Below are positions 7,644 to 16,628 of a stretch of DNA of 58,788 bases, in pieces (positions within the stretch are counted from its first letter, which is position 1; each line of letters starts with the position of its first letter). A program made the translations under genes and the position numbers. This DNA comes from Kangiellaceae bacterium (GTDB lineage Bacteria > Pseudomonadota > Gammaproteobacteria > Enterobacterales > Kangiellaceae). Under the pieces are notes generated by a model. It was not told the DNA's origin. It saw only the letters and a program-made list of their open reading frames with translations, and searched no databases. The stretch spans positions 1 through 58,788 of the forward strand of contig JAPHTP010000060.1 in NCBI GenBank assembly GCA_026196875.1, in the 5' to 3' direction.

Positions 7644-9110
7644 ATGGCAACCAGTAAATTTGACTTAATGTCATTCAGCGGGAAAATGAAAATCCTACAT
7701 TTAAGTTGGATGGCATTTTTTATTACCTTTGTTGTATGGTTTAATCACGCCCCTTTGATGGGGGCAATAGCGGAGTCTTTAGGGCTAAGCGCAGCAGAGG
7801 TAAAAACGCTTCTAATTCTAAACGTAGCAATAGCTATTCCTGCTAGAGTTCTAGTTGGTATGTTAACCGACCACTTTGGCCCGAAACTTACTTATAGTTT
7901 GTTACTGATAATCTGCAGCATCCCTTGCTTTATGTTCGCACTGGCTGACAATTTTGCCCAAGCGGCCGTAGCAAGATTTTTATTGGGATTTATCGGCGCG
8001 GGTTTTGTTATTGGTATCCGATTGGTAAGTGAATGGTTCCCAGCAAATGAACTAGGTGTTGCCGAAGGCATTTATGGCGGTTGGGGTAATTTTGGTTCAG
8101 CAGCTGCAGCGTTGACACTACCTAGTATCGCATTACTGTTCGGCGGTGAAGACGGCTGGCGTTATGCCATTGCCATTACCGGTGTCCTATGCGTAGTGTT
8201 TAGCATTATTTTCTTTGTAGAAGTGAAAAATACGCCTAAGGGTTCTACCTATTTTAGACCTAAATCAAATGGCGCTATGGAAGTGACTAGCAAAGGCGAC
8301 TTTATTCTACTACTTCTAATGAAAATCCCAATGTACCTGGTGTTAGCTTTACTAGTATGGAAGTTGGCAGAACCTCCAATAAATTTATTAAGCAATAATA
8401 CTGCTGAGTGGATTTATGTCTCACTAATTGTTGTTTATTTATTTGAAACTAGTCAAGTCTATCGAGTCAACAAGAACATATTCATTGAACCGGTTGAAGA
8501 GATCCATCGCTACCAATTTAAACAAGTCGCGATCTTAAATGTGCTCTATTTTGCAACATTTGGTTCCGAGCTTGCAGTTGTCTCGATGTTACCGCTATTT
8601 TTTTCTGAAACCTTTGACCTGAGTATGGTTACGGCAGGTATTCTTGCATCGACTTATGCCTTTATGAACTTAGCTTCCAGGCCTGGGGGTGGTTGGATAA
8701 GTGACAAGTTTGGCCGTAAAAAGAGCTTGCTTATTCTTACCGCCGGGTTAGCCATAGGGTATTTCTGTATGGCATTTATCAATAGTAACTGGCCCCTCGC
8801 TTTAGCGGTACTAGTAGCGATGTCTTGCAGTTTCTTTGTGCAGGCTGGCGAGGGTGCGGTATTCGCTACCGTGCCTTTGATCAAACGACGATTAACTGGA
8901 CAAATAGCAGGAATGACAGGGGCTTACGGAAATGTCGGCGCTGTATGCTATCTAACAGTTCTTTCTTTCGTTAGTTATCAGTGGTTCTTTCTAATCATTG
9001 CATCGACTGCGGCACTAAGTCTAATTTGCCTGGCCTTCATGCATGAGCCGAAAGGTAACATTGCTGAGGTTAATGAAGACGGTACTATTGAGCTCATCGG
9101 TGTCGGCTAA
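7644..9110 (+). CDS. NarK/NasA-family nitrate/nitrite MFS transporter
   Basis: 488-aa inner-membrane major facilitator protein with about 12 hydrophobic segments. Motifs include GMLTDHFGPK after TM2, the Arg-containing TM segment GFVIGIRLVSEWFP expected to contact nitrate, the Gly-rich stretch IYGGWGNFGSAAA, and a second signature GMTGAYGNVGAVCYLTV. I chose ATG 7644 over an upstream in-frame TTG (7623) because GGAG at 7634-7637 sits six bases before the ATG. Its place after nirBD points to nitrate uptake, possibly with nitrite exchange, for assimilation. Confidence 0.9.
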   Translation: MATSKFDLMSFSGKMKILHLSWMAFFITFVVWFNHAPLMGAIAESLGLSAAEVKTLLILNVAIAIPARVLVGMLTDHFGPKLTYSLLLIICSIPCFMFALADNFAQAAVARFLLGFIGAGFVIGIRLVSEWFPANELGVAEGIYGGWGNFGSAAAALTLPSIALLFGGEDGWRYAIAITGVLCVVFSIIFFVEVKNTPKGSTYFRPKSNGAMEVTSKGDFILLLLMKIPMYLVLALLVWKLAEPPINLLSNNTAEWIYVSLIVVYLFETSQVYRVNKNIFIEPVEEIHRYQFKQVAILNVLYFATFGSELAVVSMLPLFFSETFDLSMVTAGILASTYAFMNLASRPGGGWISDKFGRKKSLLILTAGLAIGYFCMAFINSNWPLALAVLVAMSCSFFVQAGEGAVFATVPLIKRRLTGQIAGMTGAYGNVGAVCYLTVLSFVSYQWFFLIIASTAALSLICLAFMHEPKGNIAEVNEDGTIELIGVG

Positions 9111-9133
9111 AGTAACTTTATAGATAGCAGAAT

Positions 9134-10954
9134 ATGGCTTACTCCACTTCCACAACAGAATATATTTCGATAAATCGCTCGCAATCCAAAACCAAGCTGA
9201 CGATCGAAATGCAGAGTTTGTGTGGAGTAAAACCATCAAATGATGATTGTTTTCTGGCTGCAAAGCCAATGGCTGCTCAATCATCTATAAAAGGTCAATT
9301 GTTTGCGGTAGCTGATGGTGTGTCTCATGCAAACAGAGCAGCCGAAGCCAGTTGGTATTGTCTAAACGAACTTAGAAAAAGCTACTTTTCAAGTGCAACA
9401 TCCTGGTCCACTCAAAGGGCAATTTCGCAGTCGCTGCAAATGATAAACTCACAACTTTACTCTCGAACAGACAGGCATGGAACGAATATAAAATTTGGCG
9501 AACAAAACTTCGAAAGAACGAGTTCAAACGAAAAAGAACAATGGTTGTCTACATTAAGTTGTGCAGTATTAAAGGGAAAAAAAGCACATATTTTTCATGT
9601 AGGTGATAGTCAAGTTGGCGTTGTCAGAGATGGTCATTTTAAGCGACTGACCAAACCACACAATAGCCACTTGGGTGGGCATTCAAAAGTACTCACAAGA
9701 GCAATGGGTGCAGACTCTCACCTTCAAGTCGACTATTCAACCTTTCCGATTCAACCAGGTGATATTCTTATATTTTCAACTGATGGCGTGCATGAGTTTG
9801 TAAGTGAGCCGGAAATAATAGAAGCTGTTTCTTCAGAAGCAGATTTAAACCAGGCGGTTCAACGTATTACTCAGATCGCTACAGCAAATCACAGTGACGA
9901 TAACCTGACCTGTTTGCTCGTAAGAATTGATTCCTTAGCCCAATCGGAAGAGTTCGAGTTTGAAAAGCTCTTGGCTTCTAAAAAGATACCACGCGCATTA
10001 TCATCTGGTAGTATTATTGATGACTTTAAAATAATCGAAGTTCTTCACGAAACACCTCGTTCTCACCTTTATTTGGCTGTCGACAAAGATAACGATCAAA
10101 CTCAACCCACCCAAAAGTATGCGGTCAAAATTCCATCCATCAATTTTGAAGATGACAAGGAGTATTTACAGCGATTTATACGTGAATCGTGGGTATCACA
10201 ATTGATTGCTTCTCCTCAAGTATTAAAGGTTTTGCCATTAAATCAGAACTCTCCTTTCCTTTACCAAGTCTATGAATACGTCGAAGGACAAACGCTAAGG
10301 CAATGGATAGATGATAACCCCAATCCAAATATTAATAGTGTTAGAAAAATAGTCGATAAAATCTCAAAAGCGCTACGCCTTTTTAAAAGATTGGACATAG
10401 TTCACGGAGACATCAAGCCAGACAACATTATGTTGGATGAAAGTAATGAAGATATCAAAATCATTGATTTCGGTGATGTCTCAATTGCATCACTTGATGA
10501 ATTAATCAATGATGATTCTGCACCTACGGCTGCAGGTACGATTAACTATCTTGCTCCTGAAGTGATTCACACTTTTCGCTCCTCTCATCAAAGTGATCTC
10601 TTTAGTTTAGGCGTTGTAGCCTATGAAATGCTGACGGGTAGCTTGCCTTACCCTGACTTGTCAGATATGAACAAGCATAGAGTTAAAAATGTTAAACTTC
10701 ATTATCAGAGCGCAAAGGATAAAAGGCAATCGCTGCCTTTTTGGATCGATCTTGCATTGAAGAAAGCAACAGAACCGGATCCTGGCCTTCGATACGATAC
10801 CTATTCTGAATTTGTCACCGACTTAAGTAGACCTCACAGTCAGATTGAAGAAATTTATTTTTCCCGGCCATTAATAGAAAGAGACCCAGTGAAATTCTGG
10901 AGAACTACCAGCGCTGTATTAGCGCTTTTATTGGTGTTCACAATATTACTTTAG
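9134..10954 (+). CDS. Bifunctional PP2C phosphatase / Ser-Thr protein kinase, membrane-anchored
   Basis: 606-aa fusion. Residues 25-265 are a PP2C-type phosphatase with metal-site motifs VADGVS (D61), FHVGDSQVG, STDGVHE (D217) and SDDN (D255/D256). Residues 298-560 are a Hanks-type kinase: Lys in YAVKIPS (K332), HGDIKPDN with D426 (HGD instead of HRD), DFG at 445-447 and APE at 474-476. The last ~18 residues (AVLALLLVFTILL) form a C-terminal membrane anchor, leaving both enzyme domains cytoplasmic. It starts 24 bp after the transporter gene and probably shares its transcript. Similar fusions recur beside narK/nirB genes in other proteobacteria. Substrate and signal are not known to me; regulation of nitrate uptake or reduction is an inference. 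Confidence 0.88.
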   Translation: MAYSTSTTEYISINRSQSKTKLTIEMQSLCGVKPSNDDCFLAAKPMAAQSSIKGQLFAVADGVSHANRAAEASWYCLNELRKSYFSSATSWSTQRAISQSLQMINSQLYSRTDRHGTNIKFGEQNFERTSSNEKEQWLSTLSCAVLKGKKAHIFHVGDSQVGVVRDGHFKRLTKPHNSHLGGHSKVLTRAMGADSHLQVDYSTFPIQPGDILIFSTDGVHEFVSEPEIIEAVSSEADLNQAVQRITQIATANHSDDNLTCLLVRIDSLAQSEEFEFEKLLASKKIPRALSSGSIIDDFKIIEVLHETPRSHLYLAVDKDNDQTQPTQKYAVKIPSINFEDDKEYLQRFIRESWVSQLIASPQVLKVLPLNQNSPFLYQVYEYVEGQTLRQWIDDNPNPNINSVRKIVDKISKALRLFKRLDIVHGDIKPDNIMLDESNEDIKIIDFGDVSIASLDELINDDSAPTAAGTINYLAPEVIHTFRSSHQSDLFSLGVVAYEMLTGSLPYPDLSDMNKHRVKNVKLHYQSAKDKRQSLPFWIDLALKKATEPDPGLRYDTYSEFVTDLSRPHSQIEEIYFSRPLIERDPVKFWRTTSAVLALLLVFTILL

Positions 10955-11031
10955 GTCTAGAGGCATGTAATTTTTTGTGGTTGTTTCCTTTCTAACTACC
11001 TTAGGTGGAGTTACTATTCTTTTTAATTTAG

Positions 11032-12054
11032 TTAGCTTCTAATTGCTCTATTTAGTTGAATTTTTAGGTCATTTCTTTGAGCTAGAATTTGTTCAATTCG
11101 AGTAATGTTGTCTTCAAATTGGTTATTCAAATTCAATAAACACACCTTCCTACCACTTAAGGTATGTTGGATCAGCTCATCAATCAGATCTCGATCATTC
11201 AGAAACGAGTCCCCTTCCTCTTTAGATAGCTCGAAATCGTGATGTATCGCATCGCGCCTAATCAAATTTTCGTATTCGCTTGCAAGTTTTGTGGACAGAT
11301 AAATTTCATCTACCTTTTGGAGCTTCTTCACAGTGGAAATCGTCAAGCTTTCAGCTCTACCATTTCCCAGATCAATCAAACAAATCTCGCCAGCAGTCTC
11401 ATTCTTATCGCTGTGTATTTCATTAAAAACCTGATCAACGTCCAGGTTTACATCGCTTCCCTTTTGTACATTTTCAGCGACTGACCACCCCAGCAGCTTT
11501 TCGAAAAAGGTTTCCCAAAATTCTCGTCTTGCTTCAATTGATGGATATAGCTTGGTTACTTCTGCTCGTTTCAATTCAATCCTCTCAAGCAACCCCGCAA
11601 GGTTTTGTGGCAATATCCATTCGAGTTTTTCTCTTAACATTCTTGCTAATACCGGTGCGGCCCCACTACTTGATATTGAAATACTCAAGGAGCCACGGTT
11701 AACAATTGACGGCATAATAAAATTACATAAGATTTTTTGGTCAACTACATTGACCAATAAACCCATCGCATTTGCATCTTGTGAAATCTTACGATTAACT
11801 TGCAAATCGTCTGTCGCCGCGACAATTAATCTTTGCCCCATCAAACAATCAGATTGATAAACTTGCTTGGTAACTTCTGCTTTGCCTTCGTCTCCCAGGC
11901 TTATAATTTGCGAAATAAACTCTGTCGCCAAAAAACGAACTTTTGCCCCAGCTTTAATCAACAGGCTTCCTTTTCTAAGGGCAATTTCACCTCCCCCGAT
12001 AATTAAGCAGGGCTGCCCTTTTATATCAATATTGATCGGTAGAAATTCCAACAA
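11032..12054 (-). CDS. cysG: Siroheme synthase: precorrin-2 dehydrogenase/ferrochelatase with a degenerate SUMT remnant
   Basis: 340 aa. Residues 1-220 match the CysG N-terminal (Met8-like) half: FLPINIDIKGQPCLIIGGGEIA with the NAD-binding Gly-rich loop, VNVVDQ containing the catalytic Asp (D105), and SISISSSGAAPVLARMLREKLE. This half oxidises precorrin-2 and inserts iron. Residues 221-340 align by eye with the first third of SUMT (GEICLIDLGNGRAESLT against GEVYLVGAGPGDPELLT; a retained IRRDA), but the GPG loop and the GGDPFVFGRG motif are lost and the rest is missing. CobA at 3653 supplies the missing step. The start is TTG 12054 (or 12051), preceded by AAAGGGAAGA; no in-frame ATG fits. Confidence 0.88.
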   Translation of the reverse strand: MLEFLPINIDIKGQPCLIIGGGEIALRKGSLLIKAGAKVRFLATEFISQIISLGDEGKAEVTKQVYQSDCLMGQRLIVAATDDLQVNRKISQDANAMGLLVNVVDQKILCNFIMPSIVNRGSLSISISSSGAAPVLARMLREKLEWILPQNLAGLLERIELKRAEVTKLYPSIEARREFWETFFEKLLGWSVAENVQKGSDVNLDVDQVFNEIHSDKNETAGEICLIDLGNGRAESLTISTVKKLQKVDEIYLSTKLASEYENLIRRDAIHHDFELSKEEGDSFLNDRDLIDELIQHTLSGRKVCLLNLNNQFEDNITRIEQILAQRNDLKIQLNRAIRS

Positions 12055-12154
12055 TCTTCCCTTTATTTATTTTTGCTATGTACATAGTGACTAGTGTTAC
12101 CAAAATAGCATATTTGAACTTGGTATAGCAGGCTTGCTTTTATACAAATTAGAT

Positions 12155-12181
12155 TTAAGTCGGCCTTTTGAAGGCCGATAA
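12155..12181 (+). promoter_or_regulatory. Candidate sigma-28 (FliA) promoter of motY
   Basis: TTAA (12155-12158), N15, GCCGATAA (12174-12181) matches the flagellar TAAA-N15-GCCGATAA consensus with one -35 mismatch. The expected start is near 12188, about 90 bp before the motY ATG. A perfect 8-bp inverted repeat (TCGGCCTT-TTG-AAGGCCGA, 12160-12178) overlaps it, so part of the -10 match could come from a hairpin instead. Confidence 0.5.
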
Positions 12182-12277
12182 CTAGTACAGAGCAGCACCT
12201 ATTTAGACATCGCGACACCCAATAATGGTTAGAAAATCCTGAGTTGTCGCACATTTCATATATTGGAAATATTGAAA

Positions 12278-13180
12278 ATGAAAAGGACAAAACAGATAAT
12301 ATACGTAGCTATAAAAACTCTCTGTATGTCGAGCATGGCAATAATCTCTCTATCAGCCAGCGCCAGTTTTAAGCGCTTTGAGGCGCCTATGGATGAATCT
12401 CAATGGCAATTCAGCGGAAATCCCTTAGGTTGCTATCTAAATCATGACATTCCGCTTTATGGAAGAGCCGAATTTAGTAAATCGGCAGGTAAAAAAGAAG
12501 TACTCTCTTTTAACTTAGGCTACCAAAGGCACCAAGTTGCTACCAACACTTTTGCTAATGTGAGAGGTATTGCACCAAGCTGGCAGCCAAATTCTAACTC
12601 AAGAGAACTAGGAAAAATAAAACTCACAAGTGGTAAACACATTGTCAAAAGTCGTGATAAGGCAAGTTGGAAGCTACTTAATGAGCTTGAAGTGGGTCGC
12701 TTTCCAACTTTTATGTATCAAGATTTTGAGCAGCTAGAAGATCAAGTATCCGTTGCATTAAACTCAGTTGGGTTTCGAGCGGAATATGACAAATTTTTAG
12801 ATTGTCTCGCCAGTCTGGTTCGATACAAACTTCCAGAACTTACCAAAATGACACTTTTTTTCGACTTTGACAAAGCCGGAATTAAAGATAATTACCGTGA
12901 ACGACTCGAAGCGTTGTCTCAATATATTAAATACGATCCTTCAGTCCAGGTTGTATTTATTAGTGGATATACTGACAGCAAAGGCCCACGCTACTACAAT
13001 CACAAGTTATCAGAACGGCGCATAAATTCAGTTAAAAAACTCTTACAACTTGATGGCGTAGAAGATTCTCGATTTAAAACCCAACCACATGGCGAAAAGA
13101 ATCCAGTAGCAACCAACAGAACCTCAAAAGGTCGAGCTAAAAATAGACGAGTTATAATTAGAATTGCTCAAATCAATTAA
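12278..13180 (+). CDS. motY: Sodium-type flagellar motor T-ring protein MotY
   Basis: 300-aa exported protein. ATG 12278 is chosen over TTG 12263: it gives a basic N-terminus and signal peptide ending near SLSASAS. The N-terminal domain has MotY features (SQWQFSGNPLGCYLNHDIP, RFPTFMYQDFEQLEDQVSVALNSV). Residues ~185-300 form an OmpA-like peptidoglycan-binding domain (GYTDSKG, HKLSERRINSVKKLL, GRAKNRRV). In Vibrio MotY forms the periplasmic T ring with MotX around Na+-driven polar flagella. No other flagellar gene is nearby, so it is an orphan motor gene, as in Vibrio. A sigma-28-like promoter lies upstream and a strong terminator follows. Confidence 0.9.
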   Translation: MKRTKQIIYVAIKTLCMSSMAIISLSASASFKRFEAPMDESQWQFSGNPLGCYLNHDIPLYGRAEFSKSAGKKEVLSFNLGYQRHQVATNTFANVRGIAPSWQPNSNSRELGKIKLTSGKHIVKSRDKASWKLLNELEVGRFPTFMYQDFEQLEDQVSVALNSVGFRAEYDKFLDCLASLVRYKLPELTKMTLFFDFDKAGIKDNYRERLEALSQYIKYDPSVQVVFISGYTDSKGPRYYNHKLSERRINSVKKLLQLDGVEDSRFKTQPHGEKNPVATNRTSKGRAKNRRVIIRIAQIN

Positions 13181-13202
13181 TTTTTTCGGTAAAAAGCGAA
13201 CC

Positions 13203-13232
13203 AAAAAAGCCGCAAGATATTGCGGCTTTTTT
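13203..13232. terminator. Bidirectional terminator between motY and the S8 protease gene
   Basis: AAAAAAGCCGCAA-GATA-TTGCGGCTTTTTT: a GC-rich stem with an A tract on one side and a T tract on the other. It sits between the convergent stops at 13180 and 13237 and can end both transcripts. Confidence 0.92.
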
Positions 13233-13236
13233 ACTT

Positions 13237-16200
13237 CTACTTGAAGAATCTTCGGCGTATTCCCAACAATCCAATAACAAACAAAACTGAAAGACTTCCT
13301 CCTCCAGAGGACGAACTTGGCGGATTAGAATTACCGCCCCCACCAGTCGAATCAGGCGTTCCGCCTCGGCTTATTTGGAAACTGTGGCTTCCCATATAAT
13401 CAGGGTCACTTGCAATACCCAATGCCACCACACCAAACCATTCCGTGTTCACAGGATTTAGATCAGCCCAAGATAAGTCGATGTTAAAATTCGAAGTCCC
13501 GTCCAGGTTCATCGGGGCAGATACAGTTAAATTAGATGAGGCAGTGTTTCCAACTACAGCGTAAGTTAAATCGACATTATCTGTCGATGTACTACTTCCG
13601 GTAAAGTTTTGCACCAGAATCCAATAAGTACCTGCGGCAGGTAAGTCGAAAACAACTTCCTCATCCGCATTTGAACTACGGCTGCTCGAGATCTCCTCTG
13701 ATTCTTGAGGAATACCATCACCATTGGTATCCAGGCCGACATAGAGATCGATGTCATCCGCACTTGAATTATCGGTTTGAGCGATGAAAAATTGCGCCCC
13801 TTGTGGCACTGTAACTGTGCGGTGGGTTGCCCCATCCGATACATCATCATAAACGTCAGAGTTATCTGAATCTTCAGCTAGCTGGAGCGTTAACTCAGTT
13901 GCTTGCGCTAAATACCCTGTGGCAGTGACGTTCGACTGAGCGATACTTTGAATATCCGCGAACTGATGTGAACCGGAGCTGGTACTGTTTGACAGTTGGA
14001 TATGCCCGGCTAAAGTACTATTAACGTTTCTAGCTACAACAGGTAACCTTGTTGTACTGAGACTAGCGCCATCAGGTTGTAATGTGACGGCACCTTGAAC
14101 CCACTCATTATGTGCCAGGCCGGAAATAGAAATATTAAAATCCAAAGAAACTGATTGACCCGCTGTCAGACTAAAATTATTTTGGGATACACTTATAGTG
14201 GCGTTTGCCGGGTTGTCTACAGTAACATTCCAAGTACCCGCTTCAGCAGCAGTGAAATTCCTAGTCCACGAGCACTCTAGCAAGCACAAAGAGTTTGCCA
14301 TCGAGGGTAAATTCAGATCTTTAGGATTAACACTCGAACCCGGTGCAGCATTTCTGAAATTCGCCCCGGTATCGACAATATGTAATCCGGCATTTAACGC
14401 GGCAGGGATGTCTACCCGGCCACCACCGATATCAAATGAGTCCGCAGCGGTGACACCATCTTCTTTCGTCAAATTAACGGAGCCTGTTGTTGACAGCGCT
14501 GAGTGAACTTCTGCCGGTCCCCAATTGGGTTGCAATTGAATAACCAATGCAGCAGCTCCAGCTACGTGAGGACTAGCCATCGAGGTTCCACTTTTGAAGC
14601 CAAATAACACAGGATCTAAGTCAGCAGCTAAGATGTTGACTCCTGGCGCAGCTAGTGAAGGAGTAAGAACCGACGCAGGTGCTGGATTCGGACCACGAGA
14701 ACTGAATCCGGCAACAATATCCGCTGCGTCAGGATCAACTCCAACATTTCCCGAGGTACCAGTGACAGTAGCCGTATGCCCTGCCCCAGAACTCAACCAT
14801 GTTCTGAGTGAATTACCGCCTGCGGCAGCGATGTGGATCCCTGGGATTACATAGATATCATCCGCTAGATTAGTTGCTCCTGAATCAACATTCGCGAGAA
14901 CAAAACCTCCCGCACCACCAACAGCAACATTCTCTGCTTTTTTAACTCGGGCTATTTCCCCGCGATCACACACAACGATTTCACCAGTGAATGTTCCGGC
15001 GGGAAATGGATTCAAACATTGTTCTGGATTTGTGTCTCCATTTGAGTAATTCCCGGCATAGACGATATTAGCGGTTATACTACCAGTGAGGCTTCGGCCG
15101 GTAACATCTGCTGGAGGGGTAGTATCACCTCCACTCATAGAACCAATAGATTTGGTTGGAAATACACCTCGGTCATGGGTTGTTGCAGCAACGCTTGTTA
15201 GCCATGGAGCATTAGCCGGTGCTCCAACCGTTTCAGGTTGAGGACCAGAATTACCCGCAGACGTAGCTACAAAAATGCCTGCCTCTCTGGCGGATAAGTA
15301 AGCCAATGCTGTTGAATCGCTCCAAGGGGTCCCAATTGCATCAGAACCAAAGGAATAATTAATAACATCAACGCCGTCAGCAATCGCTTGCTCGATAGCA
15401 GCGATTGATGCGGAACCCTCAGAAGAACCGGAGCTATCCGCAATTTTATAAGAAATGATGTTTGCTCGGGGTGCAACTCCTGATAACTGAAAAGAATTTC
15501 CTCCGCCTAAATCAAAGTCCAGAGTGTTACCAGCCGCAGTTGAAGCAACATGGGTTCCGTGACTCTCTTCATCTGCAGGGTTAGTATTACCTGATACAAA
15601 GTTATAGCTACCAATTAACTTGCTATTACACAAATTAGGCTGACCTACACAATCACCAAGATAAACGTTATTGCCTAACGGATTGATATGCACATACCCA
15701 TCCGAAGGAGATGTACCGGCAAACGAATCATGGTCATGTCGAATACCAGTATCTATGATCCCAACAACAACACCTTCCCCTCTTGCCTGAATTGCATTAA
15801 AAACGCCATTCCACACTTCTGGCGCTTTAATCATTGAAGGCCCTCGGTCAGTATGCACCCGGTATTTTCTCGATTTTTCTATAGACTTGACTCCAGGCAT
15901 TGATTTCAAACTTTCCATTTGTTCCTTGGTCAGCTTTATTGAAAACCCATTGAGTGCTCGAGTATATTGATGAACGGGAGCCAGATTAACTTTCATTTGC
16001 TTAGAAGCATCCTCAAGTAATTGAGTTTGTTTGCTTTCTAAATATTTTGAATATTGAATTGCTTCTGCAGATTTAGCGTTAAGTTTTCTTTTTCCTGTCA
16101 CTGACAAACTAGTTGCTTTAAATTTCGGATTACTACCGTTATATTTTGTAAGTGAAGGCTCTTCTAATTGAACAATGTATATGGCGGTACTTTTATTGTT

Positions 16201-16281
16201 TTTTTCCACTTGTGCGGTTGCATTTAAACAACCAACTATCGCTAGAAAAACCGATAGTATTTTCAGGTTTAGATTTTTCAT
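13237..16281 (-). CDS. Secreted S8 subtilisin-like serine protease with PA insert, PPC domain and GlyGly-CTERM
   Basis: 1014 aa. Signal peptide at 1-23, then an I9-type propeptide (TAIYIVQLEEPS ... to about 145). The peptidase S8 triad is visible: D177 (GIIDTGI), H241 (ESHGTHVAS) and S567 (SGTSMASPH), with oxyanion N343 (SAGNSG). A PA-like insert occupies about 400-505. Beyond the catalytic domain are beta-sandwich regions and a pre-peptidase C-terminal domain at about 810-910. The end is a Ser/Gly-rich linker, GGG, a hydrophobic helix and RRRFFK, the GlyGly-CTERM signal processed by rhombosortase in type II secreting bacteria. It is probably a cell-surface or extracellular nutritional protease. 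The start is ATG 16281 with AGGGGTAG upstream. Confidence 0.92.
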   Translation of the reverse strand: MKNLNLKILSVFLAIVGCLNATAQVEKNNKSTAIYIVQLEEPSLTKYNGSNPKFKATSLSVTGKRKLNAKSAEAIQYSKYLESKQTQLLEDASKQMKVNLAPVHQYTRALNGFSIKLTKEQMESLKSMPGVKSIEKSRKYRVHTDRGPSMIKAPEVWNGVFNAIQARGEGVVVGIIDTGIRHDHDSFAGTSPSDGYVHINPLGNNVYLGDCVGQPNLCNSKLIGSYNFVSGNTNPADEESHGTHVASTAAGNTLDFDLGGGNSFQLSGVAPRANIISYKIADSSGSSEGSASIAAIEQAIADGVDVINYSFGSDAIGTPWSDSTALAYLSAREAGIFVATSAGNSGPQPETVGAPANAPWLTSVAATTHDRGVFPTKSIGSMSGGDTTPPADVTGRSLTGSITANIVYAGNYSNGDTNPEQCLNPFPAGTFTGEIVVCDRGEIARVKKAENVAVGGAGGFVLANVDSGATNLADDIYVIPGIHIAAAGGNSLRTWLSSGAGHTATVTGTSGNVGVDPDAADIVAGFSSRGPNPAPASVLTPSLAAPGVNILAADLDPVLFGFKSGTSMASPHVAGAAALVIQLQPNWGPAEVHSALSTTGSVNLTKEDGVTAADSFDIGGGRVDIPAALNAGLHIVDTGANFRNAAPGSSVNPKDLNLPSMANSLCLLECSWTRNFTAAEAGTWNVTVDNPANATISVSQNNFSLTAGQSVSLDFNISISGLAHNEWVQGAVTLQPDGASLSTTRLPVVARNVNSTLAGHIQLSNSTSSGSHQFADIQSIAQSNVTATGYLAQATELTLQLAEDSDNSDVYDDVSDGATHRTVTVPQGAQFFIAQTDNSSADDIDLYVGLDTNGDGIPQESEEISSSRSSNADEEVVFDLPAAGTYWILVQNFTGSSTSTDNVDLTYAVVGNTASSNLTVSAPMNLDGTSNFNIDLSWADLNPVNTEWFGVVALGIASDPDYMGSHSFQISRGGTPDSTGGGGNSNPPSSSSGGGSLSVLFVIGLLGIRRRFFK

Positions 16282-16628
16282 ACTTTTACTACCCCTTTTT
16301 TGTTATTTCCCGATTTCTCGAGAACACCCTGGCTGACTTCTAGATAGATAATGGCATCCAAGAATACCTCAATATTATTATTTTAAATAACTTAAGACGG
16401 CTTCATATAACCGCTTAATAGTATTTATATAGCGTTTTATTTGAAAAGATTCTTTGATTCATAGCACAGTTTTCTACAAGCCACTCATCAATATACTGCA
16501 TTATTAGCGTTATTCTCAATGGATTTCATATGCAGCGCATTGTTCTAAGACTCAAATACAGAAAAAGCGTTACATATCAATTATGAAGTTTTACGCACAA
16601 ATTAGAAATTCTATAACAAGTGGACAAC
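16282..16628. other. 347-bp gene-free, AT-rich stretch
   Basis: It lies upstream of the S8 protease and downstream of the hybrid kinase, both on the minus strand. It presumably contains the protease promoter and the 3' end of the kinase transcript. I see no convincing hairpin terminator, repeat or short gene. Confidence 0.5.

Noticed and set aside
16281-16343. Short open frames around the S8 protease start on the plus strand
   Set aside because: Overlap the protease gene in antisense, lack ribosome-binding sites and resemble no protein.
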